From positions 1 through 64,000 of the forward strand of contig CAKZJX010000054.1 in the NCBI GenBank assembly GCA_937120535.1: a stretch of 64,000 nt of DNA. The letters are read 5' to 3'. Shown here one piece after another: positions 15,859-24,496 of this stretch (position 1 is its first letter; each line of letters starts with the position of its first letter). This stretch comes from an uncultured Anaerolineae bacterium. GTDB lineage: Bacteria > Chloroflexota > Anaerolineae > Anaerolineales > Villigracilaceae. Under the pieces are notes generated by a model. It made no database searches, was not told where the DNA came from, and saw nothing but the letters and a program-made list of their open reading frames with translations. The translations under genes were made by a program, and so were the position numbers.

Positions 15859-16305
15859 ATGATGACTATCCTTTGCGTAGACGATGACCCGGCTACCACT
15901 GAACTGATTGCGCTGTTGCTAAAACCCTATGGCTTCCAGGTGTTGACAACCACCCAACCCCAGGAGGTCGTACCGCTCATCCTGAAACATCCGCTCCAAG
16001 CGATAGTGCTGGATCTGATGATGCCGGAGATGGATGGGTGTCAGGTTTGTCAAGCAGTGCGCCAGGTGAGCAACATTCCCATCTTGATCCTCTCGGCCTT
16101 AAACGACCCACAGACGATCGCAGCTGCTTTGGATAGCGGCGCTGACGATTACCTAACCAAACCGGTTGCCGGCAATATTTTAGCCGCCCATTTGAGCCGC
16201 CTGATCAAGAGACAGGAGAGCAGCTCGATCAACAACAGAGATGTTCTTCCCTCCAAGTTGCTGCTCAAGCCTTCTATCTCTTCCGCACCTACGGAAGGTT
16301 CTTGA
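15859..16305 (+). CDS. Single-domain response regulator
   Basis: A 148-residue CheY-like receiver. Acidic pocket CVDDDP near the N-terminus, phospho-acceptor Asp in IVLDLMMPEMDG (about residue 52), Ser/Thr switch in ILILSALND and the Lys in DYLTKPVAG. A C-terminal tail of about 25 residues shows no output domain. No partner kinase is adjacent. CATAAT lies 6 nt upstream of the ATG with no Shine-Dalgarno, suggesting a leaderless mRNA. Confidence 0.88.
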   Translation: MMTILCVDDDPATTELIALLLKPYGFQVLTTTQPQEVVPLILKHPLQAIVLDLMMPEMDGCQVCQAVRQVSNIPILILSALNDPQTIAAALDSGADDYLTKPVAGNILAAHLSRLIKRQESSSINNRDVLPSKLLLKPSISSAPTEGS

Positions 16306-16330
16306 GGGAATGTCTGATGTGGGAAGGCGG

Positions 16331-17122
16331 CTAGAGCAGGGCAGCACGCGCACCGCCCTGCTTTATCTTCTTGAGCGCTTCGGCCACCGCCTGAGGGAAC
16401 TCCATCATCGGCATGTGACCGCCCTGTGGCAATTCCACCGAATGGGCGTGAGGGACGGCAGCTTTGATCTCGCGCGCTCGGTCGATCGGGATCAGAGCGT
16501 CGGCCTGGCCATGGATGACGACCACGGGAAACTTCACCTGGGGCAACAGGCTGAGGGTTTCACGGCGTTCGGCAATGGCGCGCAGGGCGCCGATGAAGGC
16601 CGCCGGTCGCTGCTTTTTCATCAGGTCGTGAAGCGTCTTGCGCAAGTCCTCATTCGGGGTGAGTTTCTCGGTCATGAACGCGACGATGTCGCCGATGCCC
16701 TCTTCTTCGATCTGCCGGATCTGGGCATACCGTCCAGCGCGTCGTTCAGGGGTATCGGCTGCCGCCTGGGAGGCCACCAACCCCAAGCCGCGCAGCCGTT
16801 GGGGATAGGCCGCCAGGAAGGCTAGAGAAATGTAGCCGCCCATCGAGTGGCCGGCCAGGAAAGCTGACTCTAGACCGAGATGATCGAGCAGGGCTGCCAC
16901 ATCACTGGCCAGGTCATCCATGGTGAACGGCATCTCTACCGCTTGGCTCTGACCAAACCCGCGCACATCGGGCAGGATCAGATCAAAGTCATCCTCAAGC
17001 AGGAGGACCACGCTATCCCAGATGGTGTGATCGAGGGGAAAGCCGTGGATCAAAACCAGCGGTTCGCCGCGGCCACGACGTTCGTAGGCCAAAACTCGTT
17101 GCTCAACGGTAAAGGTCTGCAT
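16331..17122 (-). CDS. Alpha/beta-fold hydrolase
   Basis: A 263-residue alpha/beta hydrolase. Oxyanion-hole motif LIHGFPLDHTIWD near residue 25, nucleophile elbow GHSMGGY (Ser near 92), acid residue region VVIHGQADALIPIDRA and the catalytic His in ELPQGGHMPMMEFP. Most like the small esterase/lactonase/MenH-type group; the substrate cannot be named. Last gene of the minus-strand L21 operon, 15 bp after the exonuclease gene. Confidence 0.88.
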   Translation of the reverse strand: MQTFTVEQRVLAYERRGRGEPLVLIHGFPLDHTIWDSVVLLLEDDFDLILPDVRGFGQSQAVEMPFTMDDLASDVAALLDHLGLESAFLAGHSMGGYISLAFLAAYPQRLRGLGLVASQAAADTPERRAGRYAQIRQIEEEGIGDIVAFMTEKLTPNEDLRKTLHDLMKKQRPAAFIGALRAIAERRETLSLLPQVKFPVVVIHGQADALIPIDRAREIKAAVPHAHSVELPQGGHMPMMEFPQAVAEALKKIKQGGARAALL

Positions 17123-17137
17123 GGATTCACCTCCTAT

Positions 17138-17677
17138 CTAACCATAGCGCCAGTTGACAGGCGCTTTCAGCTTGCTGCCTAATTTGGAGTAATAGTAGAC
17201 AAAGCCATGGTCGCGCCCGAACTCGTATAGGCGACGGGTGATGTCCACATCGCTCTTGCAATACTCGGCCACCTTGTCCAGCTCACCGCGCCGAAACCAC
17301 TCAACACTTTGCAGGCCATCGCCGGTTTTCGAGATGCCCAGGGTGGCCCGAGCTAGCGAATCGAGGCGGAGGCGGAAGCCCAGGGTTCGGGTGAGATCGA
17401 CCAGCATGTCGGTGGTGGGAATGCGAGCGAGGATCCCGCTCGGGGCGTAGGGGCGAAGGACTTCGTAGTCGAAGGCCAATAGGTTAAAGCCGATCACACG
17501 GTCGGCGGTTTGCAGTTCGGCAATCAGGGCTGGGACGTCGGATTCCCAATACACGGCGAAATCATTGCGCGCCGTGGACCAGGTGACGCCACAAGCCAAC
17601 CGCAAGGAGGCCGGGTGATGGTCACCGATTTCTTTGAAGGTGTATTGCGTCTCTAGGTCGAAGTACACCAGGTTCAT
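17138..17677 (-). CDS. DEDD-type 3'-5' exonuclease-like (RNase H fold) protein
   Basis: A 179-residue RNase H-fold protein. It begins with the Exo I motif VYFDLETQYTF (D-x-E), then VIGFNLLAFDYEVLR (Exo II Asp) and YCKSDVDITRRLYEFG (Exo III Asp). Likely a 3'-5' nuclease acting on DNA or RNA. The track ORF is extended upstream into cca sequence; the ATG at 17677 gives an ATGA overlap with the cca stop, so the two are translationally coupled, which hints at a role in RNA end processing (inference). Confidence 0.83.
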   Translation of the reverse strand: MNLVYFDLETQYTFKEIGDHHPASLRLACGVTWSTARNDFAVYWESDVPALIAELQTADRVIGFNLLAFDYEVLRPYAPSGILARIPTTDMLVDLTRTLGFRLRLDSLARATLGISKTGDGLQSVEWFRRGELDKVAEYCKSDVDITRRLYEFGRDHGFVYYYSKLGSKLKAPVNWRYG

Positions 17678-19332
17678 TCGGTCTGTTGCTCCTGGAGCCA
17701 GCGGCGGGCAAAGGCAATGGCCTCCTCTGCCGTGTTCACTTGACCTACCGCTTGGGCCTCGCGGATGACTTCGAGCAGTTTGCCTATCAATGGGCCGGCC
17801 GATAGGTGCAGGGCTTGCATGAGTTGATGGCCGTCGAGCAGGCGCGGGGGAGAAACCACCTCGTGAGGGCGCTCCCAGTAGTTTTCGAGGAAGAGGCGAC
17901 ACACGTCTAAAGCGGCGGCCCAGGTTCCTTGTTTGAGGTGGAGGCCGTGGGTGGCGCGCAGATCGGCCAGGCCGAGCAGGATCAGGTCGGGGCCGGCCAG
18001 GCCGGCATCGCGGAAGAAGCGGTAAATGGCGCGGCGCGAGGGATCCTTGTCTTCGCTATCTTTGCGACTGAAGTGGTAGTGCAAGCGCATGTGATGGCGG
18101 ATGATGGTGACCAGGCGCTCGATCTCATCGTTGCTAAACGCCAAGGCGCGCGCCCGCGCTTCGGCCATCTCGGCGCCTTTGAGGTCGTGGCCCCAAAAGC
18201 GAATGTGGCCGGTCTCGTCTTTTGAGACGGTGAGCGGTTTGGCCACGTCGTGGTATAGGGCGGCAAAGAACAACAGGCTACGTAGCGAGCGATCTACGGT
18301 CAGGGATTGGGCCAAGTGTTGGCCGTAGTGCTGACGATAGCGACCTAGCCGCAAGACGAGCAGACCGGTAAACAGGTCGCCGGTGTCGTCTGGGTTGTAG
18401 TCGGGGGCCAGGGCGGCTAGCAGATGTTCTAGCTCGTCGAGCACGTGCAGGGTGTGTTCCCAGACGTCGTAGATGTGAGGGGCCGGCTGCTCCACTCCTT
18501 TTAAGGCGCTGAGTTCAGGCAGGATCACCGCTAGGACGCCGAGCCAATCCAAGGCGCGCAGCGAGGCAGCGATCTGGTTGCCCTCTAGAATGCGCATCAG
18601 TTCATCGCGCACTCGCTCGGCAGAGACATGGGCCAAGAGGGGAGCTGCCTGACGCATGGCGCGCCGGGTTTCGGCCTCGATGGTGAAGCCCAGGGATGCC
18701 GCCAGGCGAACCCCGCGCAGGACGCGCAGCGGATCGTCGTGCATGGCGTTGGGGGTGCAGGCGCGCAGGACGTTGGCGCGCAGGTCAGCTGCGCCGTCCA
18801 GCGGATCGAATAGGGACAAGGTGCGCAGGTCCAGCGCTAGGGCATTGATGGTGAAGTCGCGCATGCGCAGATCGTCTTCGAGGGTGAGGCCACGGTAGGT
18901 GGCAATGTCTATTTTCTGGCGCTGGCCGTCAGGGAGGGTGAGGATGACTCGGCCGGTGTCGCGCTCGGGGTCGAGGGAAAAGACATCGGCTGATAGGGCT
19001 TTGGCTAGGCGTCGGGCGAGGGAGATGCCCTGGGCCGGCGCGGCAAGATCGAGGTCGAGGGAGATTCGGCCGAGCAGGGCATCGCGCACTGCGCCGCCGA
19101 CTAGGTAGAGTTCGGTATCGGGCAGGGCGGTCCGTATTGTTTCTAGAATAGGGGAAAGGGCGAGCGGGGCGGCGGGAGGCATATAAACGATTTCGGGGTT
19201 TTCTTTGAAGCGGCCAGCCTGGGCGGCGCGCAGGGCTTGTTCGGGCGTGCCGCCTTGGGCAACGATCTGCCCGCGCACACGCGCAACCCAGCGACCAGCA
19301 TAGGGAGAAGCAGACGGCTCAGAGGCGCACAC
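17674..19332 (-). CDS. cca: CCA tRNA nucleotidyltransferase/poly(A) polymerase family with HD domain and N-terminal DUF5678-like segment
   Basis: A 552-residue protein. Residues 10-50 (YAGRWVARVRGQIVAQGGTP, EQALRAAQ, IVYMP) look like a DUF5678 module fused upstream. Then the class II nucleotidyltransferase core: LVGGAVRDALLGR and LDLDLAAP (metal Asp), RMRDFTINALAL, DPLDGAADL, DPLRVLRGVRLAASLGF. An HD phosphohydrolase domain follows (LYHDVAKPLTV). It would add or repair the tRNA 3' CCA, or act as poly(A) polymerase; sequence alone cannot decide. GTG start (MCASEP). It lies 7 bp after hpt and overlaps the exonuclease. Confidence 0.9.
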   Translation of the reverse strand: MCASEPSASPYAGRWVARVRGQIVAQGGTPEQALRAAQAGRFKENPEIVYMPPAAPLALSPILETIRTALPDTELYLVGGAVRDALLGRISLDLDLAAPAQGISLARRLAKALSADVFSLDPERDTGRVILTLPDGQRQKIDIATYRGLTLEDDLRMRDFTINALALDLRTLSLFDPLDGAADLRANVLRACTPNAMHDDPLRVLRGVRLAASLGFTIEAETRRAMRQAAPLLAHVSAERVRDELMRILEGNQIAASLRALDWLGVLAVILPELSALKGVEQPAPHIYDVWEHTLHVLDELEHLLAALAPDYNPDDTGDLFTGLLVLRLGRYRQHYGQHLAQSLTVDRSLRSLLFFAALYHDVAKPLTVSKDETGHIRFWGHDLKGAEMAEARARALAFSNDEIERLVTIIRHHMRLHYHFSRKDSEDKDPSRRAIYRFFRDAGLAGPDLILLGLADLRATHGLHLKQGTWAAALDVCRLFLENYWERPHEVVSPPRLLDGHQLMQALHLSAGPLIGKLLEVIREAQAVGQVNTAEEAIAFARRWLQEQQTE

Positions 19333-19339
19333 GTCCAGA

Positions 19340-19900
19340 TTATTCCGGTTGATATTTCTCTAGGTCTACCACGCCGATAAAGGGCAGATTGCGGTAGTAC
19401 TCGTCGATGTCTAGGCCATAGCCGAAGACGAATTTGTTGGGGATGACAAAGCCGCGGTAGTGGATGGGCACGTTGGCTTCGCGCCGCTCAACCTTATCGA
19501 GCAAGGCACACACTTTCAGGCTACGGGGTTGGCGCGTTTGGAGCAGCTCGATCACCGAAGCAATCGTGTAGCCGCTGTCGATGATGTCTTCTACGATCAG
19601 GACGTCTTTGCCGCGGATGTTGGTGGAGAGGTCCATGGTCAGGCGGACGTTGCCGTTGGACTCGCGCTTGCCCACGCCGTAAGAGGAAATGGCCATGAAA
19701 TCGAGCATGTGGGGTATGGTGATATGACGCATCAGGTCAACCAAGAAGACCACGCCGCCTCGCAAGATGCACAGGAGGATCAGGTTGCCGCCCGAGTCGG
19801 CGTAGTCGCGGCTGATCTCGGCGCCCAGCTCGGCAATGCGGGCTTGCAAGGTGTGGGGGTCGATCAGGATCTCTTGCAGAAACTCACGATAGTCACGCAT
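19340..19900 (-). CDS. hpt: Hypoxanthine phosphoribosyltransferase
   Basis: A 186-residue purine salvage enzyme converting hypoxanthine or guanine plus PRPP to IMP or GMP. ILRGGVVFLVDLMR near the N-terminus, the flexible loop SSYG, PRPP motif VLIVEDIIDSGYT, and NKFVFGYGLDIDEYYRNLPFIG at the end. The track ORF starts at TTG 19924, but ATG 19900 (MRDYREF) is preceded by GGAGAAGG at a good distance. It lies between tdk and cca in the L21 operon. Confidence 0.95.
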   Translation of the reverse strand: MRDYREFLQEILIDPHTLQARIAELGAEISRDYADSGGNLILLCILRGGVVFLVDLMRHITIPHMLDFMAISSYGVGKRESNGNVRLTMDLSTNIRGKDVLIVEDIIDSGYTIASVIELLQTRQPRSLKVCALLDKVERREANVPIHYRGFVIPNKFVFGYGLDIDEYYRNLPFIGVVDLEKYQPE

Positions 19901-19985
19901 GGTTTCCTTCTCCAACGAATGCAAGAGGCGGGAAGAGAAATGCAGGGAAGGCTGTTGTCTTTCTCGCTCTCTTTGGCCTTTGGTT

Positions 19986-20555
19986 TCAGCGGGGCACTTC
20001 GTGGTGGCGCCGGCAACGCGCTTCGTACATCTCTGAGGCGCCGACGATGACGATCGGGTCGTCGTAGCGGGCCGGCTTGCCGTTCACCAGGCGTTGGGTG
20101 CGCGAGGCTTCTTCGCCGCAGACCATGCAGATGGCATGCAGTTTGTCCACGCGCTCGGCTTGGGCCATGAGGATCGGCATCGACCCAAAGGGTTCGCCGC
20201 GGAAATCCATATCTAGGCCGGCGACGATCACCCGAATGCCGCGCTCGACCAAGCGGCACACCACGTCCACCACCGGCGGATCGAGGAACTGGGCTTCGTC
20301 AATGCCGACCACAGTGGTTTCGGAGTCGAGGTGAGTCAAGATGTCTTGTGCCCGTTCCACTGGAATGGCATCGAAGGTGGCGCCGGTGTGAGAGGTGACT
20401 TTTTCGATGGCATAGCGCGCATCAATGGCCGGCTTGAAGACTTGTACCTTTTGCCGGGCGATTACCGCCCGCACCAAGCGACGGATCAGTTCCTCAGTCT
20501 TGCCGCTGAACATAGATCCACAGATGACCTCAACCAAACCATGATTATGACGCAT
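19986..20555 (-). CDS. tdk: Thymidine kinase
   Basis: A 189-residue type II thymidine kinase (TK1-like). Walker [27 protein letters not shown] (Walker B/Glu region), [12 protein letters not shown], and the zinc-binding [13 protein letters not shown]. It phosphorylates thymidine for dTTP salvage. It sits after a hairpin at the end of the ribosomal-protein genes and 85 bp before hpt. Confidence 0.95.
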   Translation of the reverse strand: MRHNHGLVEVICGSMFSGKTEELIRRLVRAVIARQKVQVFKPAIDARYAIEKVTSHTGATFDAIPVERAQDILTHLDSETTVVGIDEAQFLDPPVVDVVCRLVERGIRVIVAGLDMDFRGEPFGSMPILMAQAERVDKLHAICMVCGEEASRTQRLVNGKPARYDDPIVIVGASEMYEARCRRHHEVPR

Positions 20556-20612
20556 GAAGGTTCCTCCACGCCCCTCCCCGTCCTATCTAGCGCTCGTCGG
20601 GCCGGGCAAGAA

Positions 20613-20645
20613 TTACGGGCAGATGTTGATCACACCTGCCCGTAA
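20613..20645 (-). terminator. Hairpin between rpmE and tdk, attenuator-like
   Basis: A perfect 10-bp stem TTACGGGCAG / CTGCCCGTAA with a 13-nt loop. On the minus strand it is followed by TTCTTG, a weak U tract. It could partially terminate transcription after the ribosomal genes and lower tdk-hpt expression. Confidence 0.5.
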
Positions 20646-20675
20646 GTTTACACGAGATCGCAAGGAGTGGCAACG

Positions 20676-21143
20676 CTACTCGGCCTGGGAGACCACAGGG
20701 AGTTCATACCCCAAGGCGCGCAGCCGTTTCTTGGCATCGATCAGGGCTTTGCGGCCGAAGCCATCGATGGTCAAGACCACTTCTTCGCCCTCGGCCAATT
20801 TGGCCAAGAATTGAGGGATGGTCTGGATGCCGGCCTTGATCAGGGCGTTGGTGGCGCGGTCGCTCAGTTCCAACTCAGCGATTGGGCGTTCCAGTTTGGC
20901 CGCCTCGCGTGCCTTCTTTTGCTCCAGATGCTCTTGAGCGGCTTTCACTTTGCGGAAGAAGCGATCCACCTGCCCTTCGGTGTCGATGATGCGGCTCTGC
21001 TCACCGGTAAAGAACGGATGGCAGTTGGAGCAGATATCTACACGAATCTCCTTCTTGGTGGAGCCGGTGGTCCAAGTAGCGCCACAGGAACCGCAGATCA
21101 CCCTAGCATCGGGATAGTATTTGGGATGGATATCGGGTTTCAT
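20676..21143 (-). CDS. rpmE: Ribosomal protein L31 with RNA-polymerase alpha-CTD-like C-terminal extension
   Basis: A 155-residue protein about twice normal L31 length. Residues 1-70 are zinc-type L31: [20 protein letters not shown], with the second Cys pair in [10 protein letters not shown] and VDRF. The rest is a short charged linker followed by a helix-hairpin-helix domain like that of RpoA C-termini: [48 protein letters not shown]. This extension is not part of standard L31. It lies 3 bp after rpmA in the L21-L27-L31 operon. The domain may bind rRNA or DNA, or contact RNA polymerase; that is inference. Confidence 0.92.
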   Translation of the reverse strand: MKPDIHPKYYPDARVICGSCGATWTTGSTKKEIRVDICSNCHPFFTGEQSRIIDTEGQVDRFFRKVKAAQEHLEQKKAREAAKLERPIAELELSDRATNALIKAGIQTIPQFLAKLAEGEEVVLTIDGFGRKALIDAKKRLRALGYELPVVSQAE

Positions 21144-21146
21144 AGA

Positions 21147-21404
21147 TTACTCCACCACCGGCAAGACGTTCACGCGCTTGCGGCCGCGCACCGTATCGAA
21201 CATCACCATGCCATCCACAGTGGCAAACAGGGTATCGTCCCTGCCGACGCCCACGTTCAAGCCGGGTTTGATGCGGGTTCCGCGCTGACGCACCAGGATA
21301 TGGCCGGCCAACACAAACTGGCCGGCATAGCGCTTCACGCCCAACCGTTTAGAATTGCTATCACGTCCGTTGCGGCTGGAGCCGCCGCCTTTTTTGTGTG
21401 CCAT
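21147..21404 (-). CDS. rpmA: Ribosomal protein L27
   Basis: An 85-residue large-subunit protein. It starts [20 protein letters not shown], with the typical N-terminal arm that reaches the peptidyl transferase centre, followed by [20 protein letters not shown] and [10 protein letters not shown]. No cleavable Firmicutes-type N-terminal extension. Located between rplU (2 bp) and rpmE (3 bp). Confidence 0.97.
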   Translation of the reverse strand: MAHKKGGGSSRNGRDSNSKRLGVKRYAGQFVLAGHILVRQRGTRIKPGLNVGVGRDDTLFATVDGMVMFDTVRGRKRVNVLPVVE

Positions 21405-21406
21405 GG

Positions 21407-22057
21407 CTACGCCTCCTTCTTTGCGGGTCGGGCTCGGCGTCCGCCTTTGAGCTCCGCCTGCAATGCTTCAAAACCTTGCCAATCGCCTTGTGCGGCCAAT
21501 TGGGCCTGTTCGATCCAACCTTCGGGGTTCATCATCTTCAGGCCGGCTTGGGTGAGGATCTGACGCACAGACTCCACATCGGCCTCGGCCAACTGAGCGA
21601 ATGTCTGTATGCCGGCCGCCTGCAATGCCTCGGCCACCTTGGGGCCGATCCCCTCGATGCGGGTTAGATCATCCGCCTCCTGCGCACCCGCTGCGGGCTG
21701 CGTCACCTCTGGCGCTTCCTCGGCTCGAGCGACCATCTCCGCCATTGGCCCGATGAACTCGACCTTCAAGCGAGTGTAATGCTGGCGATGACCACGTCGA
21801 ACGCGGATGCGCTTTTTGGGGCGATAGCGAAACGCCAGCACCTTCTCGCCCCGAATATGTTCGATCACCGAGGCTTGGGCCGCGATCCCATCAACCCAGG
21901 GCGTCCCGATCCAGTAGTGATCATCCTCGGCCAACAGTAGAACGCGAGCTAAAGTGATCCGTTCGCCGGGGTTCACTGGCAGGCGATCGACGTCCAAAAT
22001 ATCGCCTTCGGCGACGCGATATTGTTTGCCGCCGCTTTCTACGATTGCATATTTCAT
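21407..22057 (-). CDS. rplU: Ribosomal protein L21 with C-terminal helix-hairpin-helix extension
   Basis: A 216-residue protein; standard L21 is about 100. It starts [19 protein letters not shown] at ATG 22057, followed by the usual L21 body ending near [20 protein letters not shown]. After a short Ala/Glu linker comes a helix-hairpin-helix module: [41 protein letters not shown], and a Lys-rich tail. The track start (22153) is too early. A consensus promoter lies 140 nt upstream. Together with the extended L31 in the same operon, two of the three ribosomal proteins carry HhH-type add-ons. Confidence 0.93.
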   Translation of the reverse strand: MKYAIVESGGKQYRVAEGDILDVDRLPVNPGERITLARVLLLAEDDHYWIGTPWVDGIAAQASVIEHIRGEKVLAFRYRPKKRIRVRRGHRQHYTRLKVEFIGPMAEMVARAEEAPEVTQPAAGAQEADDLTRIEGIGPKVAEALQAAGIQTFAQLAEADVESVRQILTQAGLKMMNPEGWIEQAQLAAQGDWQGFEALQAELKGGRRARPAKKEA

Positions 22058-22196
22058 GATCTCACTCCACGGTTTCACTTCGCCTTGGTCCCTGCGATTG
22101 GCGCAGACAGCAATGAGAACCCGCTGAGGCCAAGGGGAAGCCGGTATGCACACATCCGCCCCGGCTACAGAAACGCCAGGGCAGAGGCAATCGAAA

Positions 22197-22226
22197 ATTA
22201 TAATGGTAGAACGGCTAAATTGTCAA
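22197..22226 (-). promoter_or_regulatory. Consensus sigma-70-type promoter for the rplU operon
   Basis: Minus strand: TTGACA (22226-22221), an 18-nt spacer, TATAAT (22202-22197). Both boxes match consensus exactly. The leader to rplU is about 130 nt and may carry regulation; no known L21 leader motif was recognised. The -35 box is 8 bp from the end of the MITE-like element. Confidence 0.85.
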
Positions 22227-22234
22227 CCAAAATA

Positions 22235-22398
22235 GGGCTTGTTCAATAAGTCTCTTTGGACGGTACGAACTGTCTCTAGAAGAGCCACAAGAAGGCCGTT
22301 TGACCCTTGAATCGGTGGCTGATTCTATCGCTGATCCCTTCCCATGCCCGCTCTACCGGGCTCTCCTTTTGCGCCAAGAGTACTTATTGAACAAGCCC
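22235..22398 (+). mobile_element. MITE-like element, copy A (164 bp)
   Basis: Bounded by identical 17-bp terminal inverted repeats GGGCTTGTTCAATAAGT. No coding capacity. Its body is closely matched by the reverse complement of 46038-46203: shared stretches include GGACGGTACGAACT, AGAAGAGCCACAAG, GGCCGTTTGACCCTTGAATC and GGGCTCTCCTT. Such features mark a non-autonomous transposon. No target duplication is clear by eye. The parent IS is not in the window. Confidence 0.8.
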
Positions 22399-22407
22399 AA
22401 CTCTCTG

Positions 22408-22451
22408 GGGCTTGTTCGATAATTCTCTTTAGACGGCACGAACTGTCTCTA
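22408..22451 (+). mobile_element. Partial MITE copy (left end only)
   Basis: About 44 bp matching the left end of copy A with a few substitutions (GGGCTTGTTCGATAATTCTC, then GACGGCACGAACTGTCTCTA). It starts 9 bp after copy A ends. It is either a truncated second insertion or a remnant, and lies just upstream of the acyl-CoA synthetase promoter region. Confidence 0.7.
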
Positions 22452-22526
22452 TGGGTCTGGCCAATCAAGGTCCTCCTCAAAGCGTCTTGACATATAATAT
22501 CTCATACATCTGCAAGGAGGAGTCCT

Positions 22527-24494
22527 ATGAGCGAGGCATTCTCATTTGGCGGTGAGATCGTCTGGCGTCCAACGCAGGAACACATCGAACGTGCTCACCT
22601 GACAGCCTTTATGCGCCGCCATGACATAGCCACGTTCGACGAACTTATGCGGCGCTCTACGGAGGATATCGCCTGGTTCACTGAGGCAGTCCTGGAATAT
22701 CTCGATATTCGCTTTTTTAAGCCATATCGCCAGGTGGTAGATATAAGTCGCGGCATCCAATTTCCCACGTGGTGTGTGGACGGGGTGATGAACATCGTTT
22801 ACAACTGCGTGGAAAAATGGGTTGACACCGCCGGCCCAACCTCGCTTGCCGACCGCCCAGCCATCCTGTGGGAAGGCGAAGAAGGGACTAGCCGCTCGAT
22901 GACCTACAGCGAGCTTCATCGGCAAGTAAATTGCGCTGCCAACGCCTTGCGCGCCCTGGGCATTCAAAAAGGGGATGCAGTAGGCCTGTTCATGCCAATG
23001 ACCCCAGAAATTGTCATCGCCCTGCTGGCAATTGCCAAAATTGGCGGAATCATCCTGCCCCTGTTTTCCGGCTTCGGGACCGGCGCCGTGATCGGCCGCA
23101 TGAACGATGCCGGTGCCAAAGCCCTGTTCGCTGCCGATGGTGCCTTCCGGCGCAGCAGGGCAATCGAGATGAAATCAGTAGCTGACGAGGCTGCCGCCAA
23201 CATCCCCACCCTGCAACATCTGATCGTTTTGAAACGCACCGGTCAACCCATTCCCATGCGACCGGACCGCGATCACTGGTGGCACGAGTTGGTGGACTCC
23301 CAACCCGATCAGGCCGAAACCGAACCCACTTTGGCCGAAGATCCGTTGATGATCATCTACACCTCGGGAACTACCGGCCGGCCCAAAGGAGCCTTGCACA
23401 CCCACTGTGGCTTCCCGATCAAAGCTGCGCAAGACATGGCCTTCGGCGCCGATGTCCATGCCGGCGATGTCATCCACTGGGTGACCGACATGGGCTGGAT
23501 GATGGGGCCATGGCTGGTGTTCGGCGCCCTCTTGCTCGGCGCCACCATGTTCCTCTACGATGGCGCGCCCGATTATCCTGGCCCCGATCGACTCTGGGCG
23601 CTGGTCGAGCGGCACCGCATCACCCACCTGGGCATCTCCCCCACCCTGATTCGCTCGCTCATCCCCCATGGCGAGCAACACGCCCATAAACACGACTTAT
23701 CTTCGCTGCGCTACTTTGCCTCCACCGGCGAACCCTGGAACCCCGAACCCTGGAAATGGCTCTTCGAAAAAGTAGGAGGCGGCACGCGACCGATCATCAA
23801 CTACTCCGGGGGCACCGAGATCTCCGGCGGCATCGTCATGGGCAACCCTCTGCTCCCGCTCAAACCCTGCGCCTTCTCTGCTCCCTGCCCCGGCATGGCG
23901 GCCGATGTGTTCGACGAGAACGGTCAACCAATTCGCAATGCCGTAGGCGAATTGGTGATCAAAGCTCCCTGGATCGGCATGACGCGCGGCTTCTGGAAAG
24001 ATCCCCAACGCTACCTGGAGACCTACTGGTCGCGCTGGCCCAACGTCTGGATGCATGGCGACTTCGCCGCCATCGACTCAGACGGGATGTGGTACATCCT
24101 TGGCCGCTCTGACGACACGATCAAAATTGCCGGCAAACGACTCGGGCCGGCAGAAGTCGAATCGATCCTCACCCGCCACCCAGCCGTGGTCGAATCGGCC
24201 GCCATCGGCATTCCCCATGACGTCAAGGGCAACGAGCTGGTCATCTTCGTTGTGCTCAAGCCCACCATTGCTCCGTCCGAAGAACTGCGCCAGGAACTGC
24301 ATGACCTGCTCGTTGCCGAAATGGGCAAGCCCTTGGCGCCGCAAGCCGTGCTCTTCGTGAGCGACCTGCCCAAAACCCGCAACGCTAAAGTGATGCGACG
24401 CGTGATTCGGGCCGCCTATTTGGGCCAAGACCCTGGAGACACTTCCTCCTTGGTCAACCCCGAAGCGGTCGAAGAGATAAAGCGAGCGAGGTAA
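22527..24494 (+). CDS. AMP-dependent acyl-CoA (acetyl-CoA-type) synthetase
   Basis: A 655-residue adenylate-forming ligase converting a carboxylate, ATP and CoA into acyl-CoA. Family motifs: [21 protein letters not shown]-loop [18 protein letters not shown] near residue 280, [32 protein letters not shown] (A8 hinge) and the C-terminal catalytic Lys in [13 protein letters not shown]. Acetyl-CoA synthetase-like length and core, but acetate versus propionate or a longer acid cannot be decided. AAGGAGG precedes the ATG by 6 nt. A TATAAT at 22493-22498 is a candidate -10. The stop is followed 2 nt later by a YdcZ-type transporter gene. Confidence 0.92.
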   Translation: MSEAFSFGGEIVWRPTQEHIERAHLTAFMRRHDIATFDELMRRSTEDIAWFTEAVLEYLDIRFFKPYRQVVDISRGIQFPTWCVDGVMNIVYNCVEKWVDTAGPTSLADRPAILWEGEEGTSRSMTYSELHRQVNCAANALRALGIQKGDAVGLFMPMTPEIVIALLAIAKIGGIILPLFSGFGTGAVIGRMNDAGAKALFAADGAFRRSRAIEMKSVADEAAANIPTLQHLIVLKRTGQPIPMRPDRDHWWHELVDSQPDQAETEPTLAEDPLMIIYTSGTTGRPKGALHTHCGFPIKAAQDMAFGADVHAGDVIHWVTDMGWMMGPWLVFGALLLGATMFLYDGAPDYPGPDRLWALVERHRITHLGISPTLIRSLIPHGEQHAHKHDLSSLRYFASTGEPWNPEPWKWLFEKVGGGTRPIINYSGGTEISGGIVMGNPLLPLKPCAFSAPCPGMAADVFDENGQPIRNAVGELVIKAPWIGMTRGFWKDPQRYLETYWSRWPNVWMHGDFAAIDSDGMWYILGRSDDTIKIAGKRLGPAEVESILTRHPAVVESAAIGIPHDVKGNELVIFVVLKPTIAPSEELRQELHDLLVAEMGKPLAPQAVLFVSDLPKTRNAKVMRRVIRAAYLGQDPGDTSSLVNPEAVEEIKRAR

Positions 24495-24496
24495 CC

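Noticed and set aside
17677-17902. N-terminal extension of the 17138-17902 ORF
   Set aside because: It is the cca coding sequence read in another frame; ATG 17677 with ATGA overlap is the natural start.
22487-22492. TTGACA upstream of the acyl-CoA synthetase gene as a -35 box
   Set aside because: No -10 lies 16-18 nt downstream; the TATAAT directly adjacent is more likely the -10 without a good -35.
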